Under the pieces are notes generated by a model, which saw nothing but the letters and a program-made list of their open reading frames with translations, did no database searches and was not told the DNA's origin. A program made the translations under genes and the position numbers. DNA of 35,221 bases from Actinomycetes bacterium (lineage in GTDB: Bacteria > Actinomycetota > Acidimicrobiia > Acidimicrobiales > Palsa-688), in NCBI GenBank assembly GCA_021838305.1, contig JAKCEB010000007.1:1-35221 (forward strand), given 5' to 3'. Shown piece by piece: positions 24,681-33,739 of this stretch (positions are counted from its first letter, which is position 1; every line of letters starts with the position of its first letter).

Positions 24681-25522
24681 GCCGAGGCACCCGGCCGGCC
24701 GTCTACACGATCTGAGAGTCGTGTCATATTGCCCGGCGTAAGATCGGTACTGGTCGGGACGACTACGAGCTCTCCGACCGCGTCAGCGAGGACGCTGCGT
24801 GCTTCAGGCGATATAGCGTCGTCGGTGACGAGCACGTCTGCCTCGCCGAGAGAAGCGAAGGTGGACAGGCCGATCTCGCCCCATTTGGTGTGGTCGGCGA
24901 GGACGACGAGCCGCCTGGCGGCTTCGACGAGCGCCCGGTTGACCTCGGACTCGGTGAGATTTGGTGTCGTAAACCCGGTGCGCTCGGCCATTCCGTGGAC
25001 GCCCATGAACACTGCGTCGAAGTGCAGGGACCTGACCGTGTTGAGGGCGATCGGCCCGACGAGGGCGTCTGATGGTGTGCGCACGCCGCCGGTGAGGATC
25101 ACGGTCGGCTCGATGTTGCCCGATGACCAAAGAACGTCGGCGATGCGGATCGAGTTCGTAACCACGGTAAGGCCCGCAATGCCTGGAAGGTGATGTGCAA
25201 GGGCGTATGTAGTCGTCCCGGCTGACAGCGCTATCGCCGAGCCGGGCATGATCATGGCTGCCGCCGAGCTCGCTATGAGGTCCTTCTCGCGCAGCTCCCT
25301 ATTGGCCTTGGCTTCGAAGCCGGGCTCCTCGGTCGACAGGTGGCCGCCGATCGTCGCGCCGCCGTGCACCTTCTCCAGCAAACCCTCACGGGCCAGAATG
25401 TCGAGGTCGCGCCGGATTGTCATGTCCGAGACGCCAAGCATCTGGGTGAGCTCCGAGACTCTCACCCCGCCGGAGCGTCGGACCTGGTCAAGGATGAGGG
25501 ACCGTCTTTGTTTCGCCAGCAT
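24677..25522 (-). CDS. DeoR-family transcriptional regulator
   Basis: The 281-residue product begins with a DeoR winged helix (RRSLILDQVRRSGGVRVSELTQMLGVSDMTIRRDLDIL, about residues 6-45, then HGGA at 62-65) and has the DeoR sugar-phosphate sensing domain with SAGTTTYAL, TNSIRIADVL, ILTGG and the C-terminal VLADHTKWG. Members repress carbohydrate operons and respond to phosphorylated sugars. The downstream, overlapping alpha-galactosidase gene is the obvious target. The ATG at 25522 has an AAGG ribosome site. The dapD gene is 42 bases upstream on the same strand. Confidence 0.93.
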   Translation of the reverse strand: MLAKQRRSLILDQVRRSGGVRVSELTQMLGVSDMTIRRDLDILAREGLLEKVHGGATIGGHLSTEEPGFEAKANRELREKDLIASSAAAMIMPGSAIALSAGTTTYALAHHLPGIAGLTVVTNSIRIADVLWSSGNIEPTVILTGGVRTPSDALVGPIALNTVRSLHFDAVFMGVHGMAERTGFTTPNLTESEVNRALVEAARRLVVLADHTKWGEIGLSTFASLGEADVLVTDDAISPEARSVLADAVGELVVVPTSTDLTPGNMTRLSDRVDGRPGASA

Positions 25523-25564
25523 GGTCAGCCTTAAGGATAGATCCCGTCGAACCTGGTTGCGTTA

Positions 25565-26491
25565 CTACTGAGAGATGTGAAGGTCGGAGTTGAGGTCACC
25601 CCACGACGATGTTCGAGGAAGAACCTCGACGGCGCCGCTCACACTATTGCGGCGGAACAGCAGACCGGAGCGTCCGCTCAGAGACCGTGCCTTCATTTTT
25701 GTTCCGTCCGGCAGCGAGACAATCGTTCCCGCTGTCAAATAAAGTCCTGCTTCGACGACGCAGTCGTCTCCGAGGGCGATCCCGAGCCCGGAGTTCGCGC
25801 CGAGAAGGCAGCGCTCGCCTAGCGAAACCCGTTCCTTGCCGCCACCCGACAGCGTCCCCTGGGTGGACGCGCCTCCACCGATGTCCGACGAGTCTCCCAC
25901 GACGACTCCCTGACTGATCCTGCCTTCGACCATTGCTGTGCCGAGGGTACCTGCGTTGAAGTTGACGAAACCCTCGTGCATGACGGTCGTGCCCGAAGCG
26001 AGGTGGGCGCCGAGGCGTACCCGGCTGGCGTCAGCTATGCGAACGCCCGACGGGACTACATAGTCCGCCATACGCGGGAATTTGTCGACCGAGTGCACTT
26101 CGAGGTGGAGCCCAGCCACGGCGGCTTTAGACCGGACCGACGGCAGGTCGGAGGGGTGGACCGGCCCAAGCGAGGTCCACGCTACGTTCGGGAGGATCCC
26201 GAAGATACCGTCGAGGTTGACGTCGTTCGGCACGACCAAACGGTGCGAAAGAAGATGCAGCCTCAGATAGACGTCGTCCACCGTCGCCGGCGGGCAGTCG
26301 AGATCCTCGATGAAAGTCCGAAGTCGGATCCGGCGCACGCCGCGCATCGGATCCTCACGGTCCGACCACGAGGCGGCCGGGTTCGCGTCCGCGTCGGGGG
26401 GCGGCCCGAGAGCCGGCGTCGGATACAACGCCTCCAGGATCTCGCCCTCCCTCCAGGTTGCGAGTCCATCCGCCCAGGCTGATCGTGGCAT
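25565..26491 (-). CDS. dapD: Tetrahydrodipicolinate N-succinyltransferase, actinobacterial type
   Basis: The 308-residue product closely follows the M. tuberculosis DapD pattern: [32 protein letters not shown], the left-handed parallel beta-helix core ([63 protein letters not shown]) and the tail [14 protein letters not shown]. It transfers succinyl from succinyl-CoA to tetrahydrodipicolinate in the lysine and diaminopimelate pathway. The ATG at 26491 gives the expected length; the frame is open further upstream but that stretch is non-conserved and overlaps the divergent MFS gene. No other dap gene is near; it precedes the DeoR/galactosidase pair. Confidence 0.94.
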   Translation of the reverse strand: MPRSAWADGLATWREGEILEALYPTPALGPPPDADANPAASWSDREDPMRGVRRIRLRTFIEDLDCPPATVDDVYLRLHLLSHRLVVPNDVNLDGIFGILPNVAWTSLGPVHPSDLPSVRSKAAVAGLHLEVHSVDKFPRMADYVVPSGVRIADASRVRLGAHLASGTTVMHEGFVNFNAGTLGTAMVEGRISQGVVVGDSSDIGGGASTQGTLSGGGKERVSLGERCLLGANSGLGIALGDDCVVEAGLYLTAGTIVSLPDGTKMKARSLSGRSGLLFRRNSVSGAVEVLPRTSSWGDLNSDLHISQ

Positions 26492-26595
26492 GACCTCGAT
26501 AGTAGTGGGACAGCCCCGGCGCCACGGGCGGACGTGTCCGCGCTCGATGCCGGCACCCTCGGCGCAAGCCTGAACGCTGCCCGTAGCATGAAGAG

Positions 26596-27810
26596 GTGCC
26601 CGAGAGTCCTGAGTCGACGGTGCACGCACCGCGAGGCCAAAGCGCCGTTGGCAGCGACCTGCTCTTCGTCGTCCTGGCAGCTGCAGTCGCATTGGAAGCT
26701 GTCGGAGTAGGTGTCCTATTCCCATTACTGGCGACAATCCAAAAAGATGACCATCTGCCGACATATGGCCTTGGGATGATGTCGGGAGCCAGCTTCTTTG
26801 CCGGCTTGATCGCCCAGCTCGCCGTCACCCCGCATCTGGACGGAGCTCGCTCCCGACGGGTTCTCTTCGCCGGCCTGGCTGTAGGGGCGGCGTCGCAAGT
26901 TTGCTTCGCGTTGGTGGGAAGCCTGTGGCTTCTCGTCGCTGCACGCGCAGCAGGCGGGGTGGCCTTCGGGATCCTTCTCCCTGCGGCACTTCGCCAAGCG
27001 GGGGCGGGACGCGTCGGCGCCGAGCGCGGTCAACGCCTTGGGAGGATCTCGTCGTCGATGATGGCCGGGATCACGATCGGACCATTGCTCGGAAGCGTCC
27101 TCTACTCCTTCGGTGGTATCCGGCTCCCGTTCCTGGCGGTGGGCTTCCTCCTTGCTGTCGTGCTTTGCGCAGCCGTGGTACTGGACAGGCCGGACCCGGA
27201 CGGGGACACACCCGAAGCACCCAGCGCGAAGGAGAGCTGGCAGCTGCGAGGAATCCCGATCCGTATGGTCGCCGTCGTCTTGCTCGTCGGCGCTGCCGCG
27301 CAGCTGCCCAACGGGTTGTACGACGCGCTTTGGTCGCGGCTGCTCACCGATCGGGGTGCGAGCGCCCTTCTAATCGGCCTGAGCCTGACGCTGTTTGGAG
27401 CACCGTTCGTGGTGCTCGCACCGCTCGGGGGTCGTCTCGCGTTGCGGCGCGGACCTCTGCTTTGCGCAGCAGTAGCGCTAGTGATCGCGGATTGCTTCAT
27501 GGCGACCTACGGGTTCGTGCCGTCGCCTGTGGTGATCACTTTGCTCGGAGTCGCGGAGGCGTGCGTGCAAGCGGTGGCCGTCCCGAGCGGGTACGCGCTC
27601 GTCGGCGAGGTATTCCCTGACGAGCGGGCGGCTACCGGCCAGGGCTGGTTCGGCGCAGCAGGAACCGCAGCAGCCGGTATCGCAGCCGTTACCGGCGCAC
27701 CGCTTTATGCGACCGTGGGTTCGGGGGCGGTATTCGCCGGCGGCGCGGTGATTAGCGCAGGTCTGGCAGCAGCGGCGGCGGCTACGGGGCTTCGACGACG
27801 TCGACGGTGA
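26596..27810 (+). CDS. MFS transporter
   Basis: The 404-residue product has about 12 membrane helices. The loop between helices 2 and 3 ([14 protein letters not shown]) is a degenerate MFS motif A, and helix 4-5 shows [16 protein letters not shown]. Substrate is unknown; architecture resembles drug or metabolite efflux proteins of the DHA1 type. The start is a GTG at 26596 in GAAGAGGTG; the ribosome site is poorly spaced. It is divergent from dapD with 104 bases between, and its 3' end overlaps the convergent FAH-family gene by 29 bases. Confidence 0.85.
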   Translation: MPESPESTVHAPRGQSAVGSDLLFVVLAAAVALEAVGVGVLFPLLATIQKDDHLPTYGLGMMSGASFFAGLIAQLAVTPHLDGARSRRVLFAGLAVGAASQVCFALVGSLWLLVAARAAGGVAFGILLPAALRQAGAGRVGAERGQRLGRISSSMMAGITIGPLLGSVLYSFGGIRLPFLAVGFLLAVVLCAAVVLDRPDPDGDTPEAPSAKESWQLRGIPIRMVAVVLLVGAAAQLPNGLYDALWSRLLTDRGASALLIGLSLTLFGAPFVVLAPLGGRLALRRGPLLCAAVALVIADCFMATYGFVPSPVVITLLGVAEACVQAVAVPSGYALVGEVFPDERAATGQGWFGAAGTAAAGIAAVTGAPLYATVGSGAVFAGGAVISAGLAAAAAATGLRRRRR

Positions 27811-28630
27811 TCTCGCCGAGGCCGGCGATCCGGCTGACGAGCCTGTCTCCTGCACCCATGTAAACCTGCGGGTCACGGCGATTGCCGACACCGGCTGGAG
27901 TCCCGGTGAAGATGAGATCGCCGGGCCAGAGCGCGCACACCGATGACAGTCGGGCGACGAGCTGCGGCACCGACCAGATCATCCTCGATGTCCGGTCGTG
28001 TTGCATCACCTTGCCGTTGAGGCTGCATTCGATCTCGAGGTCGTCGGGGTCGTCGAGAGCGCTTGGTGCAACCACGGCGGGACCGGTCGGCCCGAATCCT
28101 TTGAAGGATTTGCCGAGACTCCACTGCGGGGCGGCCCCGGCGAGCTGCACGTCGCGCGCTGAGAGATCTTGGCCGACCATCAGCCCGGCCACGAAGCGCC
28201 AACCGTCTTGTTCCTTGACCTTCTCTGCGTGGCGACCGATGACCGCCACCAGCTCGACCTCCCAGTCCATACGACTCCCAACGGCCGCGACGGTGCTCGC
28301 GGGTCCGCCGAGACAGCTCGGGAATTTGGTGAAGACCTGCGGCAACCCGTCGGTGTCGTACCCGGCTTCAGCCGCGTGGTCGCGGTAGTTGAGGCCGATA
28401 GCAAAGACCTGGCGGGGTTTGGGAACGGGGGGGCCGAGAAGCGACACATCGACGGCGCCCTGAGAAGCGGGCTCACGGTTCGTTGCCCAACCCCAGAAAC
28501 GCTCCCAGTCCTCGAACAACGAAAGCGGCTCCGGTCCCCAGCGACCACCGCTCGCGTCGAAGACGTCGAGCGCGCCGGATTCCCACCAAAGCGATGCGCG
28601 GCCGGCCAGGTTCGCGAGACGTGGGATCAT
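27782..28630 (-). CDS. FAH-family hydrolase/lyase 1
   Basis: The 282-residue product has a small N-terminal domain and a C-terminal fumarylacetoacetate-hydrolase fold. The metal-binding acids are visible in DWEVELVAVIG (Glu...Glu) and VGQDLSARDVQ, and FAIGLNYRDHAAEAG and TGTPAGVG are family signatures. Members cleave or hydrate acylpyruvates and diketo acids; some hydrolyse 2,4-diketo-3-deoxy sugar acids next to SDR dehydrogenases. The exact reaction is not readable. It is the last gene of the minus-strand catabolic run, 73 bases after the SDR gene with a hairpin between, and its end overlaps the convergent MFS gene. Confidence 0.87.
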   Translation of the reverse strand: MIPRLANLAGRASLWWESGALDVFDASGGRWGPEPLSLFEDWERFWGWATNREPASQGAVDVSLLGPPVPKPRQVFAIGLNYRDHAAEAGYDTDGLPQVFTKFPSCLGGPASTVAAVGSRMDWEVELVAVIGRHAEKVKEQDGWRFVAGLMVGQDLSARDVQLAGAAPQWSLGKSFKGFGPTGPAVVAPSALDDPDDLEIECSLNGKVMQHDRTSRMIWSVPQLVARLSSVCALWPGDLIFTGTPAGVGNRRDPQVYMGAGDRLVSRIAGLGEITVDVVEAP

Positions 28631-28659
28631 CGTCGCCGGGTTGGACCGTACCTCGACGG

Positions 28660-28678
28660 GCGCTGCGCATTGCAGCGC
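28660..28678. repeat. 7-bp perfect hairpin between SDR and FAH 1 genes
   Basis: GCGCTGC (28660-28666) and GCAGCGC (28672-28678) form a GC-rich stem with a 5-base loop. No T-run follows on either strand, so it is more likely a processing or attenuation element between cistrons than a full terminator. Confidence 0.5.
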
Positions 28679-28703
28679 GGGTCGCCCCGAAGCGCATCCA
28701 CTG

Positions 28704-29531
28704 TCAGGCCCCGATCATGCTGTAGCCGCCGTCGCACATGATGAAGTTGCCGGTCATGTGGGAGGCGTCGTCGGTCGCCAACCACAACGCTGCGGCGGCA
28801 AGCTCCTCAGGCGGCGGAACGCGGCTCATCGGGGTCTGGGAGATTACGCGCTGGCGACGCCCGTTGTTCCAGTCCTCGCGGCCCAACGTGGACTCGGTCT
28901 CCATGAAACCAGGACCGAACGCATTGACCCTTACGGTCGGAGCGAACGCAGCAGCGTACGATTTGGTGAGGCCGAGCATCCCGTATTTGCCCGCGGCGTA
29001 CTGGGGGGCTCTCGGGCTGCCTCGCACAACGACAGTCGAGCCGATGTTGACGATGCAGCCACGCCCGCGGTCAAGCATCCGCAGGCCGTTCTCGTGCATC
29101 ATCAACATGGTTCCTTTGATGTCGACAGCTAGAACCCGGTCGATGACGGCCTCGTCGATGTCACGCCACGACATCTGATCGGTAGCGATGTCTCCGACGT
29201 TATTGACGAGCACATCGAGGCCGCCGGTCAGTGCCCAGGCCTGCTCGGTCATCGCCTTGATGTCCGACCAGCTTTTGATGTCAGCCTGCACGACGGCAGA
29301 TTGACGGCCGAGCGCTTCGACTCCCGAAGCAGTTCGACGTGCTCCCTCCTCGGAGGCGTGGTAGTGCACGACCACGTTCGCCCCTTCAGCGGCGGCGCGC
29401 AGGGCCAATGTCGCGCCGAACCCCGTGCCGGCTCCCGTCACGAGCACCCACTTGCCTTCGAAGCGGGGAAACACTGTCTGTGGAAAGCTGAGTTGGCGTG
29501 GCATCGCCTCTTGTGTCGGCGTGAGTGTCAT
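28704..29531 (-). CDS. Short-chain dehydrogenase/reductase (classical SDR)
   Basis: The 275-residue product has the Rossmann motif TGAGTGFG (residues 32-39), NNVG (110-113, the NNAG motif), catalytic Ser165, Tyr178 and Lys182 (YAAGK), and the C-terminal VNAFGPGFMET and CDGGYS. It oxidises a hydroxyl or reduces a carbonyl using NAD(P). The first 25 residues precede the usual start of the fold; an in-frame ATG at residue 10 is possible, but the ATG at 29531 has a good AAAGGAAG ribosome site. It lies between the two FAH-family genes, suggesting a dehydrogenation that makes the substrate of a hydrolase. Confidence 0.92.
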   Translation of the reverse strand: MTLTPTQEAMPRQLSFPQTVFPRFEGKWVLVTGAGTGFGATLALRAAAEGANVVVHYHASEEGARRTASGVEALGRQSAVVQADIKSWSDIKAMTEQAWALTGGLDVLVNNVGDIATDQMSWRDIDEAVIDRVLAVDIKGTMLMMHENGLRMLDRGRGCIVNIGSTVVVRGSPRAPQYAAGKYGMLGLTKSYAAAFAPTVRVNAFGPGFMETESTLGREDWNNGRRQRVISQTPMSRVPPPEELAAAALWLATDDASHMTGNFIMCDGGYSMIGA

Positions 29532-29574
29532 ATTCTATGCTTCCTTTCGGTAAAATTCCCGTGGATCGGAATGG

Positions 29575-30447
29575 CTAGAGCCATTCGTCGCCGGTCGGAG
29601 CGGGAGTATCGTGAGCGTCCTCCCAGGCAACCACCCGGTTGCGCAGGATTCCGAGCTTCTCGATCTCTGCTTCGACCACGTCCCCGGGCTTGAGGTAGTT
29701 GGCGAACGGGTCGCTGGTGCTGGCTGCAACCCCGGCGATAGTGCCCGTGGTTAGCAGGTCGCCTGCCGAATAGACCTGCGGCGAGTGGTAGGCGACAAGC
29801 TGTGGGATCGACACAGACATCCGGCTGGTGTTCGACTTCTGGCGTACCTGCCCGTTCACACGGAGTTCCATGTCGAGATCATGCGGGTCGCCCACCTCGT
29901 CGGCGGTCACGACGTAAGGACCGAGAGGGCAGAATGTGTCGATCGCCTTCGAGAAGGAAAAGACGCCTGACTCCATCTCCCGGCGTTGGATGTCACGGGC
30001 GGTGATGTCGTTGAAGACGACGTAGCCGCCGATATGGTCCGCCGCTTCGTCGGCGCTGAAGAACTTCCCCGGCTTCGATATCACGATAGCCATCTCCAGT
30101 TCGTAGTCCAGTTCCTCGGTGAGCTTTCCGGGGTAGACGATCGGATCCTCGGGCCCGATAATCGCGTCCACGTTCTGGAAAAAGACAATCCCTTTGTTGA
30201 CCGGATGGGACCAACTGACCCGGGCCAGGTCCTCGTGGTGCTCGCGGAAGTTCCCGGCAGTGTGAAAGAACTTCTTCGGGACGATCGGCGCACGCAGTCG
30301 AACTGAGTCCAAGGCGAGGACGGCTCCCGTCTCGCGCACGGCGCCCTCCAGTTCGAAGTAGGCCCGCAGGGAAGGGCAGTCCAACTCGACGATCTGACCG
30401 TCCGTCAGGCGACCGACGCGGCCTTCGTCGAAAGAGACGAGTTTCAT
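29575..30447 (-). CDS. FAH-family hydrolase/lyase 2
   Basis: The 290-residue product has the FAH fold with metal-binding motifs EELDYELEMAIVI and FNDITARDIQ, plus FFHTAGNFREHHED, SFSKAIDTFCPLGPYVV and a TGTIAGVA segment near the end. It is of the same superfamily as FAH 1 but clearly not a recent duplicate; loops and termini differ. Typical reactions are C-C hydrolysis of acylpyruvates, isomerisation/decarboxylation of 2-oxoheptenedioates, or hydration of 2-oxopentenoates. The ATG at 30447 has a strong AAAGGAG site. The ThDP enzyme gene is 37 bases upstream and the SDR gene 43 bases downstream, so all are probably one operon. Confidence 0.89.
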   Translation of the reverse strand: MKLVSFDEGRVGRLTDGQIVELDCPSLRAYFELEGAVRETGAVLALDSVRLRAPIVPKKFFHTAGNFREHHEDLARVSWSHPVNKGIVFFQNVDAIIGPEDPIVYPGKLTEELDYELEMAIVISKPGKFFSADEAADHIGGYVVFNDITARDIQRREMESGVFSFSKAIDTFCPLGPYVVTADEVGDPHDLDMELRVNGQVRQKSNTSRMSVSIPQLVAYHSPQVYSAGDLLTTGTIAGVAASTSDPFANYLKPGDVVEAEIEKLGILRNRVVAWEDAHDTPAPTGDEWL

Positions 30448-30484
30448 TGGGTGTATCTCCTTTCGTTTGTGACGCGCCGATTGA

Positions 30485-32101
30485 TCACGGCGTGAACTCC
30501 GAGTCGTCGTGCACGACGGCGTCGACGAGAAATGGCTCGTCTGTTCGAGTCCGGCGACTCAAGGCTTCGTCGAGCGCCTCCTCGAGCTGGCGGTGCCCTT
30601 CGACGCGGCGGGTCCTGCAGCCGAACCCTTGAGCGATCCGCGCAACGTTGATCTCGCTGAAAGCCGGCCACGGCCCTGGGATGCCTCGCTTCCGGGCCAG
30701 GTGGTCCATAATGGCGTAACGTCCGTTCGACAGGACGACGAAGACGACTGCGACCTTGTAGTGAACCGCCGTCCAGACAGCCTGAATGCCATAAAGGGCG
30801 GAACCGTCACCGGTGACTGCCACGACCTGTCGATCCGGTAGGCCTATTCGAATTCCGACTGCAGCCGGCATCGCGAAACCGAGGCCACCCATGGCCGCAC
30901 TGACAAACCCGAGTGGACGCCGGGCAGGAAGGATCCTGTGCAGGTCCGGACGGCTTGACGGGCATTCTTCGACCACGACACAGTCCTTGTCGACTCGACG
31001 CGCAAGGCCGCGCAACACGTCGGAAGGCCGGAGCACGTCGGTAGATTCTGTCGTTGCATCGTTCCCCTCCGGCGTGGCACGGGCATCACTTCCGGCTCGG
31101 ATGGGCCGGGGACCCCGTACAGTGACTCGGTCGGCCAGCCGACTACACACTGCGGGAATCGGGCCGATGATCGCGAGATCGGCCGGGCTATGGTGAGCCA
31201 GGTCAGGGTCGTCTACGACCATCGCAACCCGGACGCCTTCTGCGACGAGCGGTCCCGACTCGTAGGGGTACTGCCGGAATGCGGGGGCACCGATGACCAC
31301 TATGAGGTCGTGTTGTCGAAGCGAGCTGCGAAGCCGCTCCCGGCCCGACGGTAGGTGACCGGCGAACAGCTGATGGTCCTGGGGGAAACCGGCCCTCGCA
31401 CCAAATGCCTCTTGCCATACCGGAGCCTGCAGCCGCTCTGCGAGGGAGACGATCGCCTGCCAGGCTTCCTCGCTGTCGGCGTCGGCTCCAACAACGATCG
31501 CCGTTGAGGCAGAGGCTTCGACGAGATCCGCCAAATCTTCGATAGCGCGCGGATCGGCTGCGGATGCGCCGACGATATGGCGCGCCGCGACCTGGCTTCC
31601 CGGCTTCGCGTCTGCGTCCCAGTCGTCCATGGGGACCACGACTACCGCCGGGCCGCGACGCGTCTTGGCTTCGTGCCACGCCTGTTCGATCGCTCCAGGG
31701 ACGTCGGTCGCGAGCGCCGGTTGGCAGCGCCACACTGGGTAGGAACCTGCCAGCCCATCGAGGTCGCCGGCGAGGAACGGTCTGAGCGGTAGGTGGCGGC
31801 GGTCCTGCTGGCCGACGACGACCACGAGCGGGGCTCGGTTGACCCGGGCGGTGGCTAGTGCTCCGACCGCGTTCCCGTATCCGGCGGTCGTATGCAGCAC
31901 GACGAGGGATGGATCGCCCGTAGCCAAGGCGAACCCAGTTGCCGCGCCGACGACGGAGCCTTCATGTAGGGCGAGCACGAACCGGATTCCGCTGTCCGGC
32001 CGGCACAGAAGCGGAATCTCGGTCGAGCCGGGGTTGGCGAACATCGTCGTCAGGCCGAGAGCCCCGCAGGTTTCGTAAGCAGCATCGGCGACTGAGATCA
32101 C
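30485..32101 (-). CDS. Benzoylformate-decarboxylase-like ThDP enzyme with His281 replaced
   Basis: The 538-residue product has the three domains of ThDP decarboxylases. From the GTG at 32101 its N-terminal numbering coincides with Pseudomonas benzoylformate decarboxylase: Ser26 (ANPGSTE), Glu47 (LALHE, cofactor activation) and His70 (LHTTAG) are all kept. The fourth classic residue, His281, aligns (by my memory of that sequence) with Tyr278 in FRQYPYESG. The ThDP motif is GDGSALYG through LSN. A 2-oxo acid decarboxylase or carboligase is expected; the substrate is unknown. The start is set by GGAG eight bases upstream and by a GTGA overlap with the ABC ATPase stop; the frame's further upstream part (to 32527) is a shadow of that gene. 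Confidence 0.88.
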   Translation of the reverse strand: MISVADAAYETCGALGLTTMFANPGSTEIPLLCRPDSGIRFVLALHEGSVVGAATGFALATGDPSLVVLHTTAGYGNAVGALATARVNRAPLVVVVGQQDRRHLPLRPFLAGDLDGLAGSYPVWRCQPALATDVPGAIEQAWHEAKTRRGPAVVVVPMDDWDADAKPGSQVAARHIVGASAADPRAIEDLADLVEASASTAIVVGADADSEEAWQAIVSLAERLQAPVWQEAFGARAGFPQDHQLFAGHLPSGRERLRSSLRQHDLIVVIGAPAFRQYPYESGPLVAEGVRVAMVVDDPDLAHHSPADLAIIGPIPAVCSRLADRVTVRGPRPIRAGSDARATPEGNDATTESTDVLRPSDVLRGLARRVDKDCVVVEECPSSRPDLHRILPARRPLGFVSAAMGGLGFAMPAAVGIRIGLPDRQVVAVTGDGSALYGIQAVWTAVHYKVAVVFVVLSNGRYAIMDHLARKRGIPGPWPAFSEINVARIAQGFGCRTRRVEGHRQLEEALDEALSRRTRTDEPFLVDAVVHDDSEFTP

Positions 32102-32931
32102 GCGAGGTGCTCCGTAGACTGTGGTTCGGTTATCGACGTAGGACGCGTAAGCGCTGCACTTCGACCGGCCGACTCGACGTGGCTCAAGACTTCGGCTTCG
32201 AGCTCGACGAAGCGGGGAAGGAGCCGTGTGTGGCGCTGCGATCGCGGCCGAGGAAGGTCGACGGGTATCTCCGCGAGAATCCGGGACGGCCTGGCCGAAA
32301 GCACGAGGACCCGGTCGCCTAGATAGACGGCCTCGCCGACGTCGTGGGTTACGAGAAGCGCTGCGAACGAGGAACGCTCCCACAGGTCCGCGACGACGTC
32401 TTCGAGGTGGCCTCGGGTGAGAGCATCGACGGACGCGAAGGGCTCGTCCATCATGAGAAGCTTCGGGTCCGAAACCATTGCACGGGCCAGGGCGGCGCGC
32501 TGCTGCATCCCCCCGGACAGCTCCCACGGGTATCTCGATGCGAAACCTTCAAGACCGACGCTCGCTAGTGCCGCGTCGACGTGGCTTTGACGTTGCGACT
32601 GCGGCAACCTCCGCGCCCCGAGCGAAACGTTCTTCCCGATCGACATCCAAGGGAAGAGGCTTTTGTTGTACTCCTGGAAGACGATCGATATCCCCGGCGC
32701 CACATCTCCGAGCGGCTGTCCGTCGAACAGGACCTCTCCTCGGTCCGGACGGCGAAGCCCTGAAGCTGCACGCAGCAGTGTCGTCTTGCCGCTCCCCGAG
32801 GGCCCGACGATGCTCACGAACTCACGGCGACCGAGGTCGAGGCTCAGGTCGGCGGTTACCTCGTTGACCGAGCCGTCCCTTCCATGCAGCGTGATACCGA
32901 GGTGTTTAAGTGAAAGGATCGGGTCAGACAT
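32098..32931 (-). CDS. NitT/TauT-type ABC importer ATPase
   Basis: The 277-residue product has Walker A GPSGSGKTT (43-51), Q-loop FQEYNKSLFPW, signature LSGGMQQR, Walker B LLMMDEPFASVD and switch His VTHDVGEAVYLGDRV, the standard order of SsuB/TauB/NrtD-type subunits. A C-terminal extension of about 50 residues follows the usual end. I use the ATG at 32931, whose product begins with the first strand; it overlaps the upstream permease stop by eight bases (ATGTCTGA). A start at 32967 would lie deeper in the permease gene. Its own stop overlaps the start of the ThDP enzyme gene in GTGA. Confidence 0.92.
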   Translation of the reverse strand: MSDPILSLKHLGITLHGRDGSVNEVTADLSLDLGRREFVSIVGPSGSGKTTLLRAASGLRRPDRGEVLFDGQPLGDVAPGISIVFQEYNKSLFPWMSIGKNVSLGARRLPQSQRQSHVDAALASVGLEGFASRYPWELSGGMQQRAALARAMVSDPKLLMMDEPFASVDALTRGHLEDVVADLWERSSFAALLVTHDVGEAVYLGDRVLVLSARPSRILAEIPVDLPRPRSQRHTRLLPRFVELEAEVLSHVESAGRSAALTRPTSITEPQSTEHLA

Positions 32932-33739
32932 ACCGGCCGCCCCCGACAGTTCCGCGTTGCCAGGCAAGGAGTCGGCCCTCAGCGAGCAGGAAGACAGTGT
33001 CGAAAGCCCACCCGAGAAGGCATAGCACCAGTACGCCGGCGTAACTTGCCGTTATCCTGAAAGACTGCTGGGCGCTGGCGATGAAATAGCCGATACCCGA
33101 CCCGCCGCCGAGGATCTCGGACACGACCATCACGGCCAAGGAGACGCTGATCGCAACGCGCAGGCCCGCGAAGACTTGCGGGCTCACAGCGGGGAGGAGC
33201 ACCTTTTGAAGTAGCGCCCTTCCTTTGAGGCCGAGCATTCGCGCGGTGTCTACGACGGTCGGATCGAGAGCTGCAGTTGCGTTTGCAGTGTTGATCAAGA
33301 CGGGCCAGACCGCGGCTGTGATGATGATCGCGACGACCATCTTGCCGCCGAGGCCGAACACGACGAGTGCGACCGGCACCAAGAGCGGTGTGGGCATGAA
33401 ACGCATGAACGCGAAAACGGCCTTGGTCCAGTCGGTCAACGCCCGGTAGTACCCGGTCAGCATCCCTACCGTCACGCCGAGGACTGCACTGATCGCAAAG
33501 CCGAGGAGAGTTCGCTCCACCGAGGGGATGAGGTCTTTGGTGAGCACCGAGCTGTCTAGAAGGTCCCATGACCGCGCGGCGGAAGCCGTGAAAGTTGGGA
33601 TTATCGAACTTCCCCACAGCAGCGAAGCGATCTGCCAAGCGAGGGCGGCGAGAGCCAGGCCTAGCCAACCGAGGCCCCAGTAGCCGACGCGCCGCCTGCG
33701 GTGCCGAGATGTCGCTGTGGTGCGCACGGCGACGCTCAT
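32924..33739 (-). CDS. ABC importer permease 2 (SsuC/TauC type)
   Basis: The 271-residue product has six membrane helices of the BPD_transp_1 domain and a basic N-terminus (RHRRRR). The EAA-loop counterpart, which docks on the ATPase, is visible at DTARMLGLKGRALLQKVLLPAVSPQVFAGLRV. Its ATG overlaps the stop of the previous permease gene in ATGA (33736-33739). It would form a heterodimer with that second, different permease. Confidence 0.92.
   Translation of the reverse strand: MSVAVRTTATSRHRRRRVGYWGLGWLGLALAALAWQIASLLWGSSIIPTFTASAARSWDLLDSSVLTKDLIPSVERTLLGFAISAVLGVTVGMLTGYYRALTDWTKAVFAFMRFMPTPLLVPVALVVFGLGGKMVVAIIITAAVWPVLINTANATAALDPTVVDTARMLGLKGRALLQKVLLPAVSPQVFAGLRVAISVSLAVMVVSEILGGGSGIGYFIASAQQSFRITASYAGVLVLCLLGWAFDTVFLLAEGRLLAWQRGTVGGGRYV

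Noticed and set aside
32102-32527. 142-residue upstream extension of the ThDP enzyme
   Set aside because: It is an out-of-frame shadow of the ABC ATPase gene; the GTG at 32101 restores the exact N-terminal numbering of benzoylformate decarboxylase.
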